Shown here: in pieces, positions 46,343-58,897 of the stretch
How the letters are laid out: every line of letters starts with the position of its first letter
Position numbering within the stretch: position 1 is the first letter of the stretch
Assembly: GCA_001599755.1 (NCBI GenBank)
Contig: BCHX01000008.1
Span: forward strand, 2,914,001 to 2,978,000
DNA: 64,000 nt
Source of the DNA: Gliomastix tumulicola
Taxonomy: Eukaryota > Ascomycota > Sordariomycetes > Hypocreales > Bionectriaceae
Direction: 5' to 3'
Notes under the pieces: model-generated
Seen by the model: the letters and a program-made list of their open reading frames with translations, nothing else
Told to the model about the DNA's origin: nothing
The model's database searches: none
Made by a program: the position numbers and the translations under genes

Positions 46343-48441
46343 ATGGCGTCTCTACGGTGTGTTGTGCGACCATCCGCGCTGGCAATTCGCGTTGCAGCAC
46401 CGCGCAGGTGTCAGCAAACGACCCCTCAGATCTGCCTTCTCGGCCCTAGACCGGCGACGTCATACGCACCATACAGAGGCTTCGCGACGACAAAGATCAG
46501 ACTATCAGCAAAAAAGAAGGATGATGGTTCAAAGCTGTTCGCAACAGCGGACCTCGCAGTCGCGGACATTAAGAGCGGCTCAACCATTCTGAGTTCGGGG
46601 TTCGGACTGTGTGGCGTGGCAGGTATGCCGTAGCCCGGCCAATCTCTTAGGATTCTTTGCTGATATTCCCCTCCTACAGATACTATTATTGCTGCGCTGA
46701 ACAGGAGAGGCCGTGATTCTCTGCACTCCCTGACCGCCGTGTCCAATAACGCTGGCCAGGAGGGGAAGGGCGGCCTGGCGATTCTCACCAAGTCTGGGCA
46801 GGTCAACCGACTCATTCTGTCATTTCTCGGAAGCAACAAGGCCCTCGAGAAGCAGTATCTTACCGGAGAGGTGGCGGTCGAACTCTGTCCGCAGGGGACT
46901 CTGGCTGAGCGTATCCGTGCCGCTGGCGCTGGCATTCCGGCTTTCTTTACGCCGACTGCTGCCCGTAAGTACCAGGCTTCTTGGCCATGCAGCATATATA
47001 GGAGAAGGTTCATGTACTGACGGATCTAAATAGATACGCTAGTTCAAGAGGGCGAGATCCCTGTTCGCCTCGATTCGTCCGGCGCTGTGTTGGAGAAGGG
47101 CAAGAAGCGGGAAACGAGGGAGTTCAACGGCCGCTCGTTTCTCATGGAGACTGCGCTTAATGGCGACGTCGCCATCATCAGAGCTTGGAAGGTCGACAAG
47201 GCTGGAAACTGCGTATTCAGGTGAGTTTGGCGAAGTCACGAGCAAATTGTAGCACTTGCTCCTCTTGGGAACCGGGGACTGATGCCTTTTTACTCCAACA
47301 GGTACACCACCAAGGCATTCGGGCCGTTGATGGCCAAAGCTGCTAAGCTCACCATCGTCGAGGCTGAGAACATTGTCGAAGTTGGGGAAATTGACCCCAA
47401 CGATGTCCATCTACCGGGCATCTTCGTCGACCGTATTGTTCCCTCCACCGCCGAGAAGCACATTGAGGTCCTGAAGCTCCGAAAGGAAGATGGCGAGAAG
47501 GCTGGCGGCAGCACTGGTTCCGCCAAGGATCCAGCACAAGAGAAGCGGGATCGCATTGGGAGACGGGCTGCTGAGGAGCTGAGGGATGGGTACTACGTGA
47601 ATCTGGGTGTTGGTGAGTACTGACACGCCGCTGGGGAGAACGAGCTATGAGGATATCTCGCTGACCGTGCGCTTCTCAAGGCATTCCGACTCTCGCCGTC
47701 TCGTTCCTACCGCCCGAGAGGAAGGTCTGGATCCAGTCGGAGAACGGTATTCTCGGGATGGGTCCGTATCCTACCAAGGATCAAGTCGACGCGTGAGTAT
47801 TCACCACGGTCCCATCAGCCCTCCCCCTGTTCTGTAGCTAAATATGCTTTAGTGATATCGTCAACGCTGGCAAGGAAACCGTGACCCTCGTACCAGGCGC
47901 CTCTTGCTTCGACTCCTCTGAATCCTTCGCCATGATCCGTGGCGGCCACGTCGATGTCTCCATCCTCGGCGTATGTTCACCCCAGTCACTCTATCCCCAT
48001 CCCTCTCCAATGACTAACTTCTCCTCCCAGGCCCTCCAAGTCAGTGCGACGGGAGATCTCGCAAACTACATGATCCCCGGAAAGGTCTTCAAGGGCATGG
48101 GTGGTGCCATGGACCTCGTCGCCAACCCGGACAACACCAAGATCGTCGTCGCGACGGAGCACGTCGCCAAGGACGGCTCGTCCAAGATTGTACAAGACTG
48201 CAGTCTGCCGCTAACCGGCGCGAAGGTGGTGAGCACCATCATCACTGATCTGGTATGTTAAATATGGTCCCTCTTGCTCTTAGATCGTCAGACTGACACT
48301 TGATAGTGCGTCTTCCAGGTTGATAGGAAGAATGGCGGCCTGACGCTCACGGAGCTTGCGCCTGGTGTGACGGTCGAGGAGATCGAGAAGAAGACGGATG
48401 CCTCGTTTTCCGTAGCGAGTGATATCAAGACGATGGAATAA
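46343..48441 (+). CDS. Succinyl-CoA:3-ketoacid-CoA transferase, mitochondrial
   Basis: Eight exons: 46343-46622, 46680-46964, 47034-47220, 47302-47612, 47681-47792, 47853-47970, 48031-48252 and 48307-48441, for 549 residues. It transfers CoA from succinyl-CoA to acetoacetate or similar 3-oxoacids. Residues 1-55 are Arg-rich without acidic residues (MASLRCVVRPSALAIRVAAP), a mitochondrial presequence. The N-terminal half matches the alpha part (STILSSGFGLCGVADT; GAGIPAFFTPTA; FNGRSFLMETAL). A linker (GEKAGGSTGSAKDPAQ) joins the beta part, where IQSENGILGMGPYP carries the catalytic glutamate, E375. The C-terminal part contains GGAMDLVANPDNTKIVV, then VVSTIITDL and CVFQVDRKNGGLTLTEL joined across the last intron. 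The length is close to animal SCOT (about 520) plus a longer presequence. A regulator gene lies directly upstream in tandem. Confidence 0.95.
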
Positions 48442-48477
48442 GAGAACCATAGATCCTTATACTACTTTGTACATACG

Positions 48478-48496
48478 TATATATATATATATATAT
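48478..48496. repeat. (TA)n microsatellite in the CoA-transferase 3' region
   Basis: A 19-base alternating TA run begins 37 bases after the stop codon. It may overlap the polyadenylation region. Confidence 0.8.
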
Positions 48497-51400
48497 CCTT
48501 GGATAAATACCAACGGGGTGGTACAATGTGAATAATCGATATGAGCACCAGACTGGCTCCTACCCTGCACTGAGCCAGAATTCAGGTTTCTGGGATGGCC
48601 TCAAAATTGCCTCTCTATGTTACTGGCCGCGTAACCTCGGTACACAGCACTTCAAGCGCTTCGAGTGCATCGATTAGACACATTGAAGGGACATGCAGGA
48701 CCAGTCTGGTACCTACAAGATCTCGCACCGATGCGTAGAGGAGGCGAGCTAGAGGAAGTACGTTCAAGTCGACTGGACTGTCATTACGGGATTGGCCAAG
48801 GGAGAATGAGACAGTAGGCACGGAAACGACGGGACGGCGCATAGTGACAGTCCTAGTCAAGGCAACAGAGACAGTGTGACAAGCTTCACACACAAAGGAG
48901 TGTTGGCGCGAGAGCGACGATGACGACGATGGCTTGGCCGAGCAGCTACTCGCGATCGGTTTCCCAGCGTCGAAAGGATCGTGAGCATCTCTAGAGACGG
49001 CTGCCGACCAGGTCTGCCGGAGGCTCAGCAGACTAGCAGTCGCCAGCACCTCCAAGCTCCTACTCGGTCAGATGAGCAATTCAATGCGAGGATGCATGGA
49101 ATGCTCCAGCCTCCGCGGTGGTGCACGGCGGCTGCATTGCATCGCTCTGGCCGACATGACCGATAGGCAACGTTCGTTGATTCGGTTTACAGCCTCAACA
49201 TGATCCAGAAGAGGTCTCGTGAATCCTCTGGCCTACCAATAATAGCCGCGGGAATGTGCCTGTCGTCATTGCCGTGTGTCAGTACTCGAAGCGGCCGGCC
49301 GCGCCATGCTGCCGTTATCATCTCGCAGCATGCGCAGCCCCATGTCTCATCTCTCACAGATCGCTAGATCAATACGGCCACGATTGAGCCGGGTGTCACT
49401 GCCAGACAATCCTCCCGAGGATGAGGTTCGCTCGGTGAAAGCCGGCCGCGATTCTGAGGACAAGGGGTTAGAATTGACGTTTCGGGATACATAATGCAGT
49501 AAGAAATGAGTGGCGTTTGGCACGGAGCCAATATGTCGTGCACGGTGATCTGTAAAGGAAATCCCGAGAAGACAAAACGGTGTGCTGCACAGCCGAAAAG
49601 GAGGACGGAACGAGGAGGAGCGGCCGCAGGGGCTAACGCCGACCCAGAGCGCCTGGTGAGCACTTGCCCGCGTGTGGGTGAATACGTGTGTGTGGGCATC
49701 AGAGATATACCGAAGCCAGCATTCCAGTCAGCCGCGGCACAGCTCCCAAAGACGCCCGATTGTGTGAGACATGCATGGACCTGCCGTGTCTCGCGCGAGG
49801 AGCGTGCGAGCGTGCGAACATCGGTGAGTCGAACGGGGACGGTGCGCATACTGATTGGCGCGCCGATCAGTCTGAGTTCCTCGAATGAGTGAAGTGTACG
49901 AGCGGTAAAGGGCCTTCGGATAATCATAATCAGGGCGGCGTCAGTTGTCAACGGAGGGCCGAGGGGGATCTGATAGGCGCAGTCCGCTGATTAGAGCTTG
50001 TCTCAGAACTCTCAGCCATCAAGCTTCGCGTCCCCACCGGCGTCCCCCCCTTTTTCAGCCTTTCAGGCTTGTTGTGCGAGACAAGAGTCGCATGGATGCC
50101 AGGAAATCAAGGCGTCGTGGTGGTGTGCGGAATTCTTCTGGAAGATGCAGCTGATCGCTTAGCGTAGGACGTTCAGCCAAACAAGTGTCGCTCCGCCGAA
50201 GCCGCCGCAAGCCACAAAATGACAGGAAGAACCCTGCCCTTGTCGCTCAGGTCCTGGTGGCTGCATCGTGTCTCTTCTCACCTGCCTGGCATCGATTAGG
50301 CCCGCGGCTGACTGGCAACGGCCAGGCATAGACGACTATGAGAATCGAGAAGGTGTATCGTGTGTCATCCATCATCGGACGACGCGCTGTCTGTGCTTCG
50401 GCAATGGACTATCGAAAACCGGAAATCGAAACGTCAATCCATCGGGAGGGAAATCTTCATGTGAAAAAAGGCTATATTTGTGCACATAGCGGCGATGGCG
50501 CAAGGTAATAGAGGATGAAACGCCAGTCGAGATCTGTCCCAGGACCAGGGTCCCAAACCAATTGTACCTGACCAGTGACTCAGTGACGGGTAAGGTAGCT
50601 GTGCAGTGCATGCCTTTGGCACGTTAGCGCGCAGGAGCTGGGCCAGTCAGTGCTGTATTGCGAAATGTCTCCCCTTCCCACAGGCTGGTGGGAAAAATGG
50701 AGTTGGGGGAGCATTCACCTGCTCCTTTAGGATCGTGGTCGCCTGGGCCGTTCCTGTAATCTTTTTGTGCCGAGGGCCCTGTTGCTGCTAGCTCAAGGGT
50801 TGAAAGCCGCTATTCGGCCTCCTGGGCGAGATTCGGAAAGTTGTCATGAGACACGAGACGTGCGCCTTGTCCGCAGCGACTTTGGGATCTTGTCTAACGC
50901 TGATCGGGTGGGTGGGCTTCAGCGTCGTCGTCGTCACAGCAGCGCACAGTCCATGCCGACGTGCATTGAGCGGAAAGGTCCTGGCATGTTCGATATGAAA
51001 TAACCGGTGGAGAGCTGTCAGACTATTCGTGATGCGCCCGCAGGACGATATCACCTCGCCAATACGAGGTCGAGAATTGTAGAGACTGGTCATACCCTGG
51101 AGAAATCAAATCCTCCCCCCACGACTGGTCTGGGCGAGGCTGCCAGACGAGAGACAAGTCGGGTGACGAATCAAATGGCCAAGAGTATCGGTCCCTACTC
51201 CCTGGCGTGGGTTGGGCGAGACCGAGACTGCGATGGAGATCGACAAATCTCAAGCACAAGCACTGCGTACTGTACCGTTGTCTCCGCTCTGAATCGAGCA
51301 AACCGGTTTGGAGGCCTGGAATGTCTTCCCGCATGCCGCAAGTAGCCAGGGCCAGGCGTGGATTCGGTAATAGATGCTCGGCGGACAGCCTATAACAGGC

Positions 51401-51688
51401 TGTTGACGGGCAGGGTATTTCGAATGCGATCGAAGGTGGTATTGCAGTCTTCTAGAATGATGGTATCGCCCTAGCCGCAGTGCTAGAGGGGACCAAGGCC
51501 AATGATGGCATACGTAGTGGGTGGTATTAGTCGGTCCCTCCAGTTCGCGTCGAGTTGGAGAGTTGGAGAGTGGGAGGGCTCACAGTTGTCAGGTCATTAC
51601 CTAAGGCACCTGCCTTCCTGGACGGGCTGCAGCTTCCTCAGTTCAGAGGCAGGTGCAGCGAGTGGGTTGGAACTTCCAGAGGCGCTGC

Positions 51689-51719
51689 GATAGGCCTCTG
51701 ATAGGCCTCTGATAGGCCC
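51689..51719. repeat. Tandem 11-mer, nearly three copies
   Basis: GATAGGCCTCT is repeated twice exactly, with a third partial copy (GATAGGCCC). Confidence 0.85.
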
Positions 51720-53476
51720 GCTCCAGGGCATGATAGGGAGCTGGAGGCCTGAGGGGTGGGCGCCCGATAGCGACTTTACAGGCTGCAGGTGCTGCAACCT
51801 CCTGCAAGTGCAGCGTGTGAGGGCTGCTCTTTCCTGTGCCTGGGCGCTGGGATGCCAGCAGGTGGGGCTGGTGTTGCCCTATTGGGGTAGTTTGGCGAGA
51901 GGAACTTTTGCTGGCGCCATTCTGCCAGTGCTTGGCATTGACTTTCAGTGGCGGCCACCGATTCCATCACCTTCGCCCTCCCACTCGTCACTTCACAGCC
52001 CCCGAGGCTCACACGCTTTGTCCCGCCTTATGGCCGGTACATTTCTCGATCAACCCCTTGGCTGGCTTGCCCGGGCTCCACCTACTTGCTACGGGCCTCG
52101 ATTGCGCAATTCCCATTCGTCCATGGCAAAGCACCGTCTCTGAGCCCGTCCAATCACAGCGCCGTCCGCCACTTCCACCCACGCTGCTTGCCAGGCCGGT
52201 ACCAGAACAGCCACCGAGTCTGGGGAAAGATAACGAATTGCACAGGGGCGAGCACACAGACGGCGCCGCTGAAACTGCCACCCACCCACACACTGGCGAC
52301 GCTGGGCTTGGCCCTGGACACTCGTGGCACTCTCACGGAGTAGCGCTCCCGCCGGCTGCTTGACGCACCCAGATTCCAGGGCTAGCAACGCCTCTAGGCC
52401 GTGTCTCTCAGCGTCCCCGGCCGTGTCCGGCACGCCTGCGACAGCCGACAGATAGGGACTCGTGCAACACTCGGGACTTTGTCCGACGGGCGTCCACGGA
52501 TTTCTTCTCGAAGCCTGGGCAATCGATAGTAGCCAGGTACCATCGCTGTCGACCAACAGGTACCTACCCAGCGAGAAAAAGTCGTCCTGCGAGAGAACAG
52601 ATTGAGGGTCCTGCCACCAGACAGAGAGTCGGTCGCAGGAGGCAAAGGAGGTGACAGGCCAGGGCTGATACCTGTCAATCGTATCCGTTCTCCGCACTAC
52701 TGCAGCGCTCCTACAGCATGTCAGGACTCAGGAGTATTTTGATTACTGTTGCGATACAGCGCTCCCTACCGACCGTCAGCGCCAGCCCTCTCTTCGGGTA
52801 GGTACCCTTCCAGGTAGTAGGCTGGGTACCGGGGCACGACCTATTAGCGTAAACTCCTCCTCCTAGGCGCGGGTTTGTTCAGCCCCCGCTCGACTTGACT
52901 CGCCCTCTTCTAACGGCGTCGTCCGATAATACTACCTTACTTTGCTAACGGACCCTCTAGCTTATTACTCGCATCTCGTCTTTCCAACACCTGCCTGCGA
53001 GTACCCTCGTCTCTTTTTCTTCTCCCGCCTCAACACCAGTCCACTAACCATATCGTGTAATTCGGCAGTATAGCCCCTTTCGCTGGAACGTCCGTTTCCG
53101 ACAACCATGGGCACATTGGTGGCCTGACCATTCGTTATTGCGGTCGTCAAATCCCTTTGATCTTGTCGACAGTCCCTCACTCATCGTCCAGCCTGGTCCC
53201 AGGTACCACCAACCACACTTAAGGTAGTACTGCAAGTAGACCGCCACCTAGACACGCCATTGGGGATAGCCGTCCCATTTCTCAGCGTCACCGGCCTCTG
53301 CTACCTTATTTGCTCACGACAAGTAATGACCACGACTGCTGGTCGACGACTGGAGCTCGTCCCGACTCGACTCGCCCTCGCCGCGGACCGCCGTGCTGGG
53401 ACCTTGAGGCCATCCTGTGAGCAGGTCAGAGCGCCTCTTGCTGCTCTGTCGGCCTGGTCCCAGGTCGCGCCTCGTC

Positions 53477-56400
53477 ATGTTCAGCCAGCGTCAGTGGGAT
53501 GAGCTAAGTGCATTCGCCGCCTCGTTTGCAAGCCCGGGGGCACAGGGACAGCAGCAGGAGCAGCCGCATGGGAGTGGGAATGGGCATGACCATGGACATG
53601 AAGGCGGTAGCCAGCACTCGTTCTTTCAGCAACAGCCGCCGCCGCCACAGCAACAGCAACAGCAGCAGCAGCAGCCGCAATATTTTCACCATGCCCCGCA
53701 GTCACATCCGCAAGTGAGCCAGCCAATGGTTCACCAGCCGGAACAGACACAGCAGTCGCAACACTTCCACCACCAGTTTCAGTATGGAGTCGCTCATCAG
53801 CCTCAGTGGCCGAGGCTCGGCGGTGGACAGTCCATCCAGCAGCCTATGCAGCAGCCCACGCCGCCAGATATGTCGCATGGGAATCATAGCCTAAGCCGGG
53901 AGTTCGAAATGGCTAGCAGTGACATGGATTGGACTTCGAGCACAGATTTTGACAGTACTTTCCAAGGAGACGGCTATGGCATGCAGCACCACGATGACGG
54001 CATGGGTTCCATGGACTTTCGCAGCACACAGTCCCTACAAGCGGACAACCAGCCTCCGGCGAACGAGACGCCGGGACCGAATAGAGGTGGTGTTGGGCGC
54101 CTGGTAGCCCAGTTCGAGAACAAGAACTTCAGCCCTGCACTTCCGCCTCGGCCTACGAGCAATGCTGTCGCCAGCCCTATCACCATTAACCAGCAATATC
54201 AGACGCACACCCCGTCATTTGACCAGCAGCCCTTATCGCCCTTCAGCTTCGATACACGGCACCATCCTAATTCTTTCGCCAGCAACTCGTTCCAGAGTCA
54301 GAGGTTCGACAGCCCGTCTGACAGCCATTTCGGCTCGTACGGCAACCCGCAATCTCGCGTTACTAGTCCTGTTGCTACCAGCCCAGGGCCGGTCCCGTTT
54401 GGTAGCTTTCACGATGCCTCCCATATGGCCAGTCCAGTCGCAGGCCCGACATCCGATCCCTTTGGCAGCATCGACTTTATGACTGGAACTCGAGCCCCTT
54501 CAACAATCCCCCACAGCCCTATGCCCGACTCTCCGATGCCGACTACGCCTGCGACCAGCGTACCTGGAGGCACACCAGGCTTCGCGATATGGCGTCCGCC
54601 AGAGCAGCAGGTGAGCCAGCAGTTCGCACAGCACATTCAGCAGAAGCGACCGTCAACCTTCCAACTACAACCGTCACCGAAGACGCGCCAGCCCGGCCGG
54701 ATGAACGCGGACGCAGAACCACTCGACACTAAGCCCAGGAGCCATCCGGCCGGATTCCTACGGCCAGCCATTCCCACGACGCCCAAGCCAGCCCTCAATA
54801 ATGGCAATCAGTTCATCCTCGAGCTGAATCCCGGCTCGAAGGCCAAAGGCAAAGCCCCACCAAAACCGCCGAAGCCACGGGCCCCGAAGCCTTCGAATCT
54901 CTCGCTTGGTTCAGGCGTCAAGCAGGAGCCGATGAGTCCAGCGATCCTTGAAGCCCCGACGCCCCAGGGCGCTGGCACTGTAAGACCCCAAGACTCCCCT
55001 GTTCGCCAACAGCAGCTAACGTTGAGCTTCCAGGACAACGACGCTTCTACCCCGAACGCTGCGAACGCAAGCCGACAGTCCCGAGAACAAGTCCCCGCCC
55101 AAGCCTGGGAAGGCTTTAAGTCTACGATTCGCGATCTATACCTCGAACAAAGAAAGCCCCTCAAAGAAGTCATGTCCATCATGGCGGAGAAATACAACTT
55201 CCAGGCGACGTGAGTGACACTCGCCCGGCATTCGCTGTTTGTGTTGGAAGCCATGCGCTAACGAGATATTGCTGCAGACCGAAGATGTACAAGACGCGAT
55301 TTTCGCAATGGGGCTTCGTGAAGAACAATACCGAGGAGGAGGTGAAGAGACTGCTGTCGATGAAGTTCCAGCGCGATGCCGAAGGCAAGGTGTCAGAGTT
55401 CGTGCGGAACGGCAAAGTCGTCGACCTGGGCACGTACTTGAAGCGCAAGGGAGTGACGGAGTACGACCTGGTGGATTTCGACCTGACCGCCGACCTACCC
55501 TCGCATATCCGTTGTCGAACGCCCACGCCGCCGCCTGCGCCCGAATACCTCAAATCTCCCGATTTGGTACGAGCCCAGGACGTGGTTGTGAGCAACATGA
55601 GGAAGGCTTTCCTGCAATGTCGGCAGGTCGAACTGGAGATGGAGAGGCATATCAGCTGGTCATCCATCATGGTCTGGGGCGCCCCTTCGAGCGAGCTGCT
55701 TACTGAGGCCAATTTCTTCTTCGAGGCTGGGGACGTAGACCAGGGCGGCCAGAGTCTCATGAACGCCTTCAACCAGCTGGAGGTAGACTTGAAGCAACTG
55801 TCACCTCAGGGCATCATTGAGGTCATGCTTGGCATGGTTCGCCGTGATCCCGGTCTGATGACTGCACTCTGCAAGTACGTCGCTGCGTTCTCGACGACAA
55901 ATTACGACAGGGCACATCCCCTGCGCCAGATTTTCACCTGTCTCTATGAAGTACAGCAGAAGCACGGCGCCGCTACGCTGTCGGATTTACTGGCAGGCTC
56001 TACGCCGTTGGTTGCCGAAGAATTGGAGGCTATGTACGGACACCGTCATCCTTACGTGGCCAGGACGTGGCTCGACTTGGCGCTTGTGTATGACCACAAG
56101 AATATCGAACGGTTGGAGAAGCTGGTGCTTGAACTGCGGGTTATCCATCGGCAGATGGAGCAGCAGCAAGATGCCGAGCAGGCAGACCTGATCTCGCTTC
56201 GTTGCGCCATTGCGCAGATGCTCTACGTGATGAACCCCGACTCAGATGCCTCCAAGTCGGCGGCAAAGGATCTTTGGAAAGACATGAAGAAGATGAAGCT
56301 CGTCTACAAGACGCGAGATTCGCGGCCGCACACTTACTGCTACCATTGCCCGGTCAAGGTCGATCCGTGGTCGAAGCGATGCCGACGGCGGTATGACTCG

Positions 56401-56556
56401 GAGGTGGAACTGCTCGACAAGCTCGTGGAGATCAAGATTCACCCGTACTTTGAGGAGGACTTCCACACAACACAGCACGAGCTGGATCCGCAAGACGCAT
56501 GGGCAGCTGCCATCTCGCAGCAGATGAACGGCAATAGATGGGGAGGCTTTATCTAG
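53477..56556 (+). CDS. Clr5-domain protein 2, Gln/Pro-rich N terminus
   Basis: Two exons, 53477-55209 and 55278-56556, give 1003 residues. The 68-nt intron (GTGAGT..CTGCAG) is phase 2 within a Thr codon in the Clr5 domain, one residue from the equivalent site in Clr5 gene 1. Residues 1 to about 540 are low-complexity and rich in Gln, Pro, Ser and His, with a nine-Gln run, as in many transcription co-regulators. The Clr5 domain lies at about 545-600 (STIRDLYLEQRKPLKEVMSI, then PKMYKTRFSQWGF). Residues about 680-930 form paired helices of TPR type (SELLTEANFFFEAGDVDQGG; HPYVARTWLDLALVYDH). Near the C terminus, CYHCPVKVDPWSKRCRRRYD is a conserved-looking Cys/His segment that might bind metal. 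A nuclear chromatin or transcription role is inferred, not shown. The start is the first in-frame ATG. Confidence 0.86.
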
Positions 56557-57141
56557 TCAGTCAGTCACTGGCCGGCACTATACTATAATAACTCTACGAC
56601 ACGCGACACGCACGGATATACGCATACATGCATTCATGGCGGTTGGTCTTTTGGGATGATGAGGCTGGAGCAAACCGCCCTGAGGAGCTATGGAGTCACG
56701 CGCATACCAGAGACTACGACAGTGTCTCTATCTTTACGGAACGGCGTTTTAATTGGAATGATATCGGCTGGACGCCATGAGGAGAGCTCAGAAGCGCCTT
56801 GGATTTTTTTTTGTATAATATGGTAGACTTCATGTTTGACGAGTCGCTTTGTCCCGGGGGATTGGTTGCATATATATATATACCTTGGATGAGATACCAG
56901 GAAATGCTGTATATATTAGAGTATATATACAAAGTAGGATCTGAAAGAAGTTCAAGTGCTTAGTAGATAAGGCAGTGTGTTCCTTGTAGAAGTAGTTTTG
57001 AGTGTGCATGTGTGGTACAGTTTTCCTTGCACTTGATATGTGGGAGATTGTCGGCCGAAAAATCTCCGTGCGCCGACGTCACAAATATTTGATCGACCAA
57101 CTTTCTGGTCTTGAGACATGCTCACCATATCCAACATTCCA
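56557..57141. other. Intergenic, no gene seen
   Basis: 3' UTR of Clr5 gene 2 and promoter of the tRNA methyltransferase gene. AT-rich with TATATATATATA at about 56870-56882. No gene or RNA was recognised. Confidence 0.5.
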
Positions 57142-58683
57142 ATGGCAACACGGACGCAAAGACGCCTCGTCCAGACGTGTCTGCGACAGACCGAGAGCCC
57201 AATCCATCTGCAACGGAGATGCATCCATTCCGACCGCAAAGTCCAGGGTACGCACACACCCAACATCATCGCCCGTTGAATTGCTGTTCTCTCCTTACCT
57301 TACCTAAGGTAGCTGTCATCTGCTGACCACGCGACCGCAGAGCGTGACCTCCTCCTCCTCCGCCAGCGAGGCAGCAAACGACCCAAATGGCGCCTCGCAT
57401 CGAACTTCCGTCCCGGCCACCGCGTCAGCCTCCCGCAGGCCGCACACGTCATGGGCGAAGACCTCCTCGGCCGGCGCTACCTCGACCGCATCGTCGACTC
57501 CAAGGGCAACGGCGTCGTCATCTACGAGGCGTCCATGTCGAGCTACGTCCTCAACGCGGAGCGCATGGCGACGCCGATATACCCGCACGACGCGGGGACG
57601 ATCGTGTCGATGCTGGAGCTGCATCCGGAGCGGCCTGACGAGGGAGAGCGGGAAGGGGAAGTGGAAGGGGAAGAGCTGCACGAGCCGTTTGAGGTCTTCG
57701 AGGCGGGGACGGGGATGGGGAGTCTGACGCTGCATATTGCGCGGGCGCTGCATGCGGGGAACAAGGGGATGAGCAGGGAGATGAGGGAGGCGGTGGCCTC
57801 GGCAGGCGTCAAGAGGCTGAACGGGTCGGTCTGGAGCGTACCTGAGGGTGTCGACGAGAGTGTGACGGATCCTGCAGAGCGGCGGAAGCTCGGCGGCGTC
57901 GAGTCGCTCACGCTCGCGCGTCTGGACGTCTCCGATACACTCCAAGACCAGCTTAAGGAGTGGCAGGACGCGCGCCGCTACGTCCTACACAGCCTCGACC
58001 GCAACGTCGCGCACGCACGCGAGGCCTGGCGCTTCCTCCGCGGGTTCCGGGGCGGCATGTACCTGCCCAACGTCGACGTGCACATCGGCTCCGTGGACGC
58101 GTATCTCGGCAGTCGTCTCGCGCGCCGCGGGGACAGGCCGTTCCTCTCGCGCGCGGTGCTGGACATGCCGTCGCCGCAGGCCTTCGCGGCGCCCGTGGTG
58201 CGCGCGCTGCGGACCAACGGCTTGCTCGTCGTGTTCAACCCGAGCATCAGCCAGATTGCTGATTTCGCGCGCTGGACGGCTGAGGATGCGGTCGGGCGGA
58301 GGCTGAAGTTGGAGAAGGTGGTTGAGCTGCCGAATACGGTGAGCGTGAGCGCGGCCGAGGACGGCGGGCTGAATGATGGCGGCGGCGGGAGGGCGTGGGA
58401 CGTGAGGACCGTGATGCCGAGGAGCAGAGAGGAGGAGGGCGGCGGCGGTGGTGGTGGTGTGTGGCAGGTGATGAGGCCGAAGGTCGGGGATCGGGTTGGC
58501 GGTGGTGGGTTTGTCGCTGTGTTTAGGAAGTGGCCGGTGAGAGAGGAGGGAAGCTCAGTGGTTGAGGAGGGATCGCTGGGGCAGGAGACGGAGCAGGATG
58601 AGGTGGTAACGGAGACTGAGGAGGCAGCGAGTGATGGAGAGCCGACGAGGAATGAGGAGACCAGAGAAGGGGGAACGACGTAG
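57142..58683 (+). CDS. Mitochondrial-type tRNA (adenine-58-N1) methyltransferase (TRMT61B-like)
   Basis: Two exons, 57142-57247 and 57341-58683, give 482 residues. The 93-nt intron runs GTACGC..ACCGCAG with a GCTGAC branch site. Exon 1 reads MATRTQRRLVQTCLRQTE and continues through RRCIHSDRK: basic, with few acids and a presequence-like RRCIHS, so mitochondrial import is likely. Residues about 43-110 match the Trm61 N-terminal barrel (FRPGHRVSLPQ, YEASMSSYVLNAERMATPIY). SAM motif I is FEAGTGMGSLTLHIARAL, with E156. Later parts include LDMPSPQAFAAPVVRALRTN, the acidic-Pro motif and helix typical of m1A58 enzymes. Such enzymes methylate A58 in the T loop of tRNA; the mitochondrial form acts without a Trm6 partner. 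The last 100 residues are Gly/Glu-rich and low-complexity. An alternative is a divergent nuclear Trm61, but the presequence argues against it. Confidence 0.84.
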
Positions 58684-58897
58684 GTGGTGACGGGGGAAGA
58701 AACGAAACGCGCAGAGAAACAACGGGAGAAGCGAGTATCACTCTAAAGGAGCGTGTACGAGAGAGCCTGGGCTGGCGTTGATGATGGCACCTGAGCGGTT
58801 GGTGCTCTGTAACTATGTAACTATGTACTTGTATCACAACGACTGTACGATATCAATACTAATTCTAATCAACATATACATCCGACACTCTCCTTGT

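Larger units (their letters stand above)
48442..53476. other. Gene-poor stretch, then the leader of Clr5 gene 2
   Basis: About 5 kb without a supportable gene. The largest frames (146 codons at 48615-49055 minus, 195 at 49364-49951 minus, 202 at 52089-52697 minus, 175 at 51836-52363 plus) overlap frames on the other strand and have no motif. A TA repeat follows the CoA-transferase gene. From about 52.5 to 53.3 kb the sequence has many GGTACC/AGGTA/TACCT words, consistent with the promoter region of the next gene. Confidence 0.5.

Noticed and set aside
49364..49951. 195-codon minus-strand frame downstream of the CoA transferase
   Set aside because: Overlapping plus-strand frames of similar length, no motif, and unsupported start.
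52089..52697. 202-codon minus-strand frame upstream of Clr5 gene 2
   Set aside because: No motif, several overlapping frames on both strands, and irregular composition.
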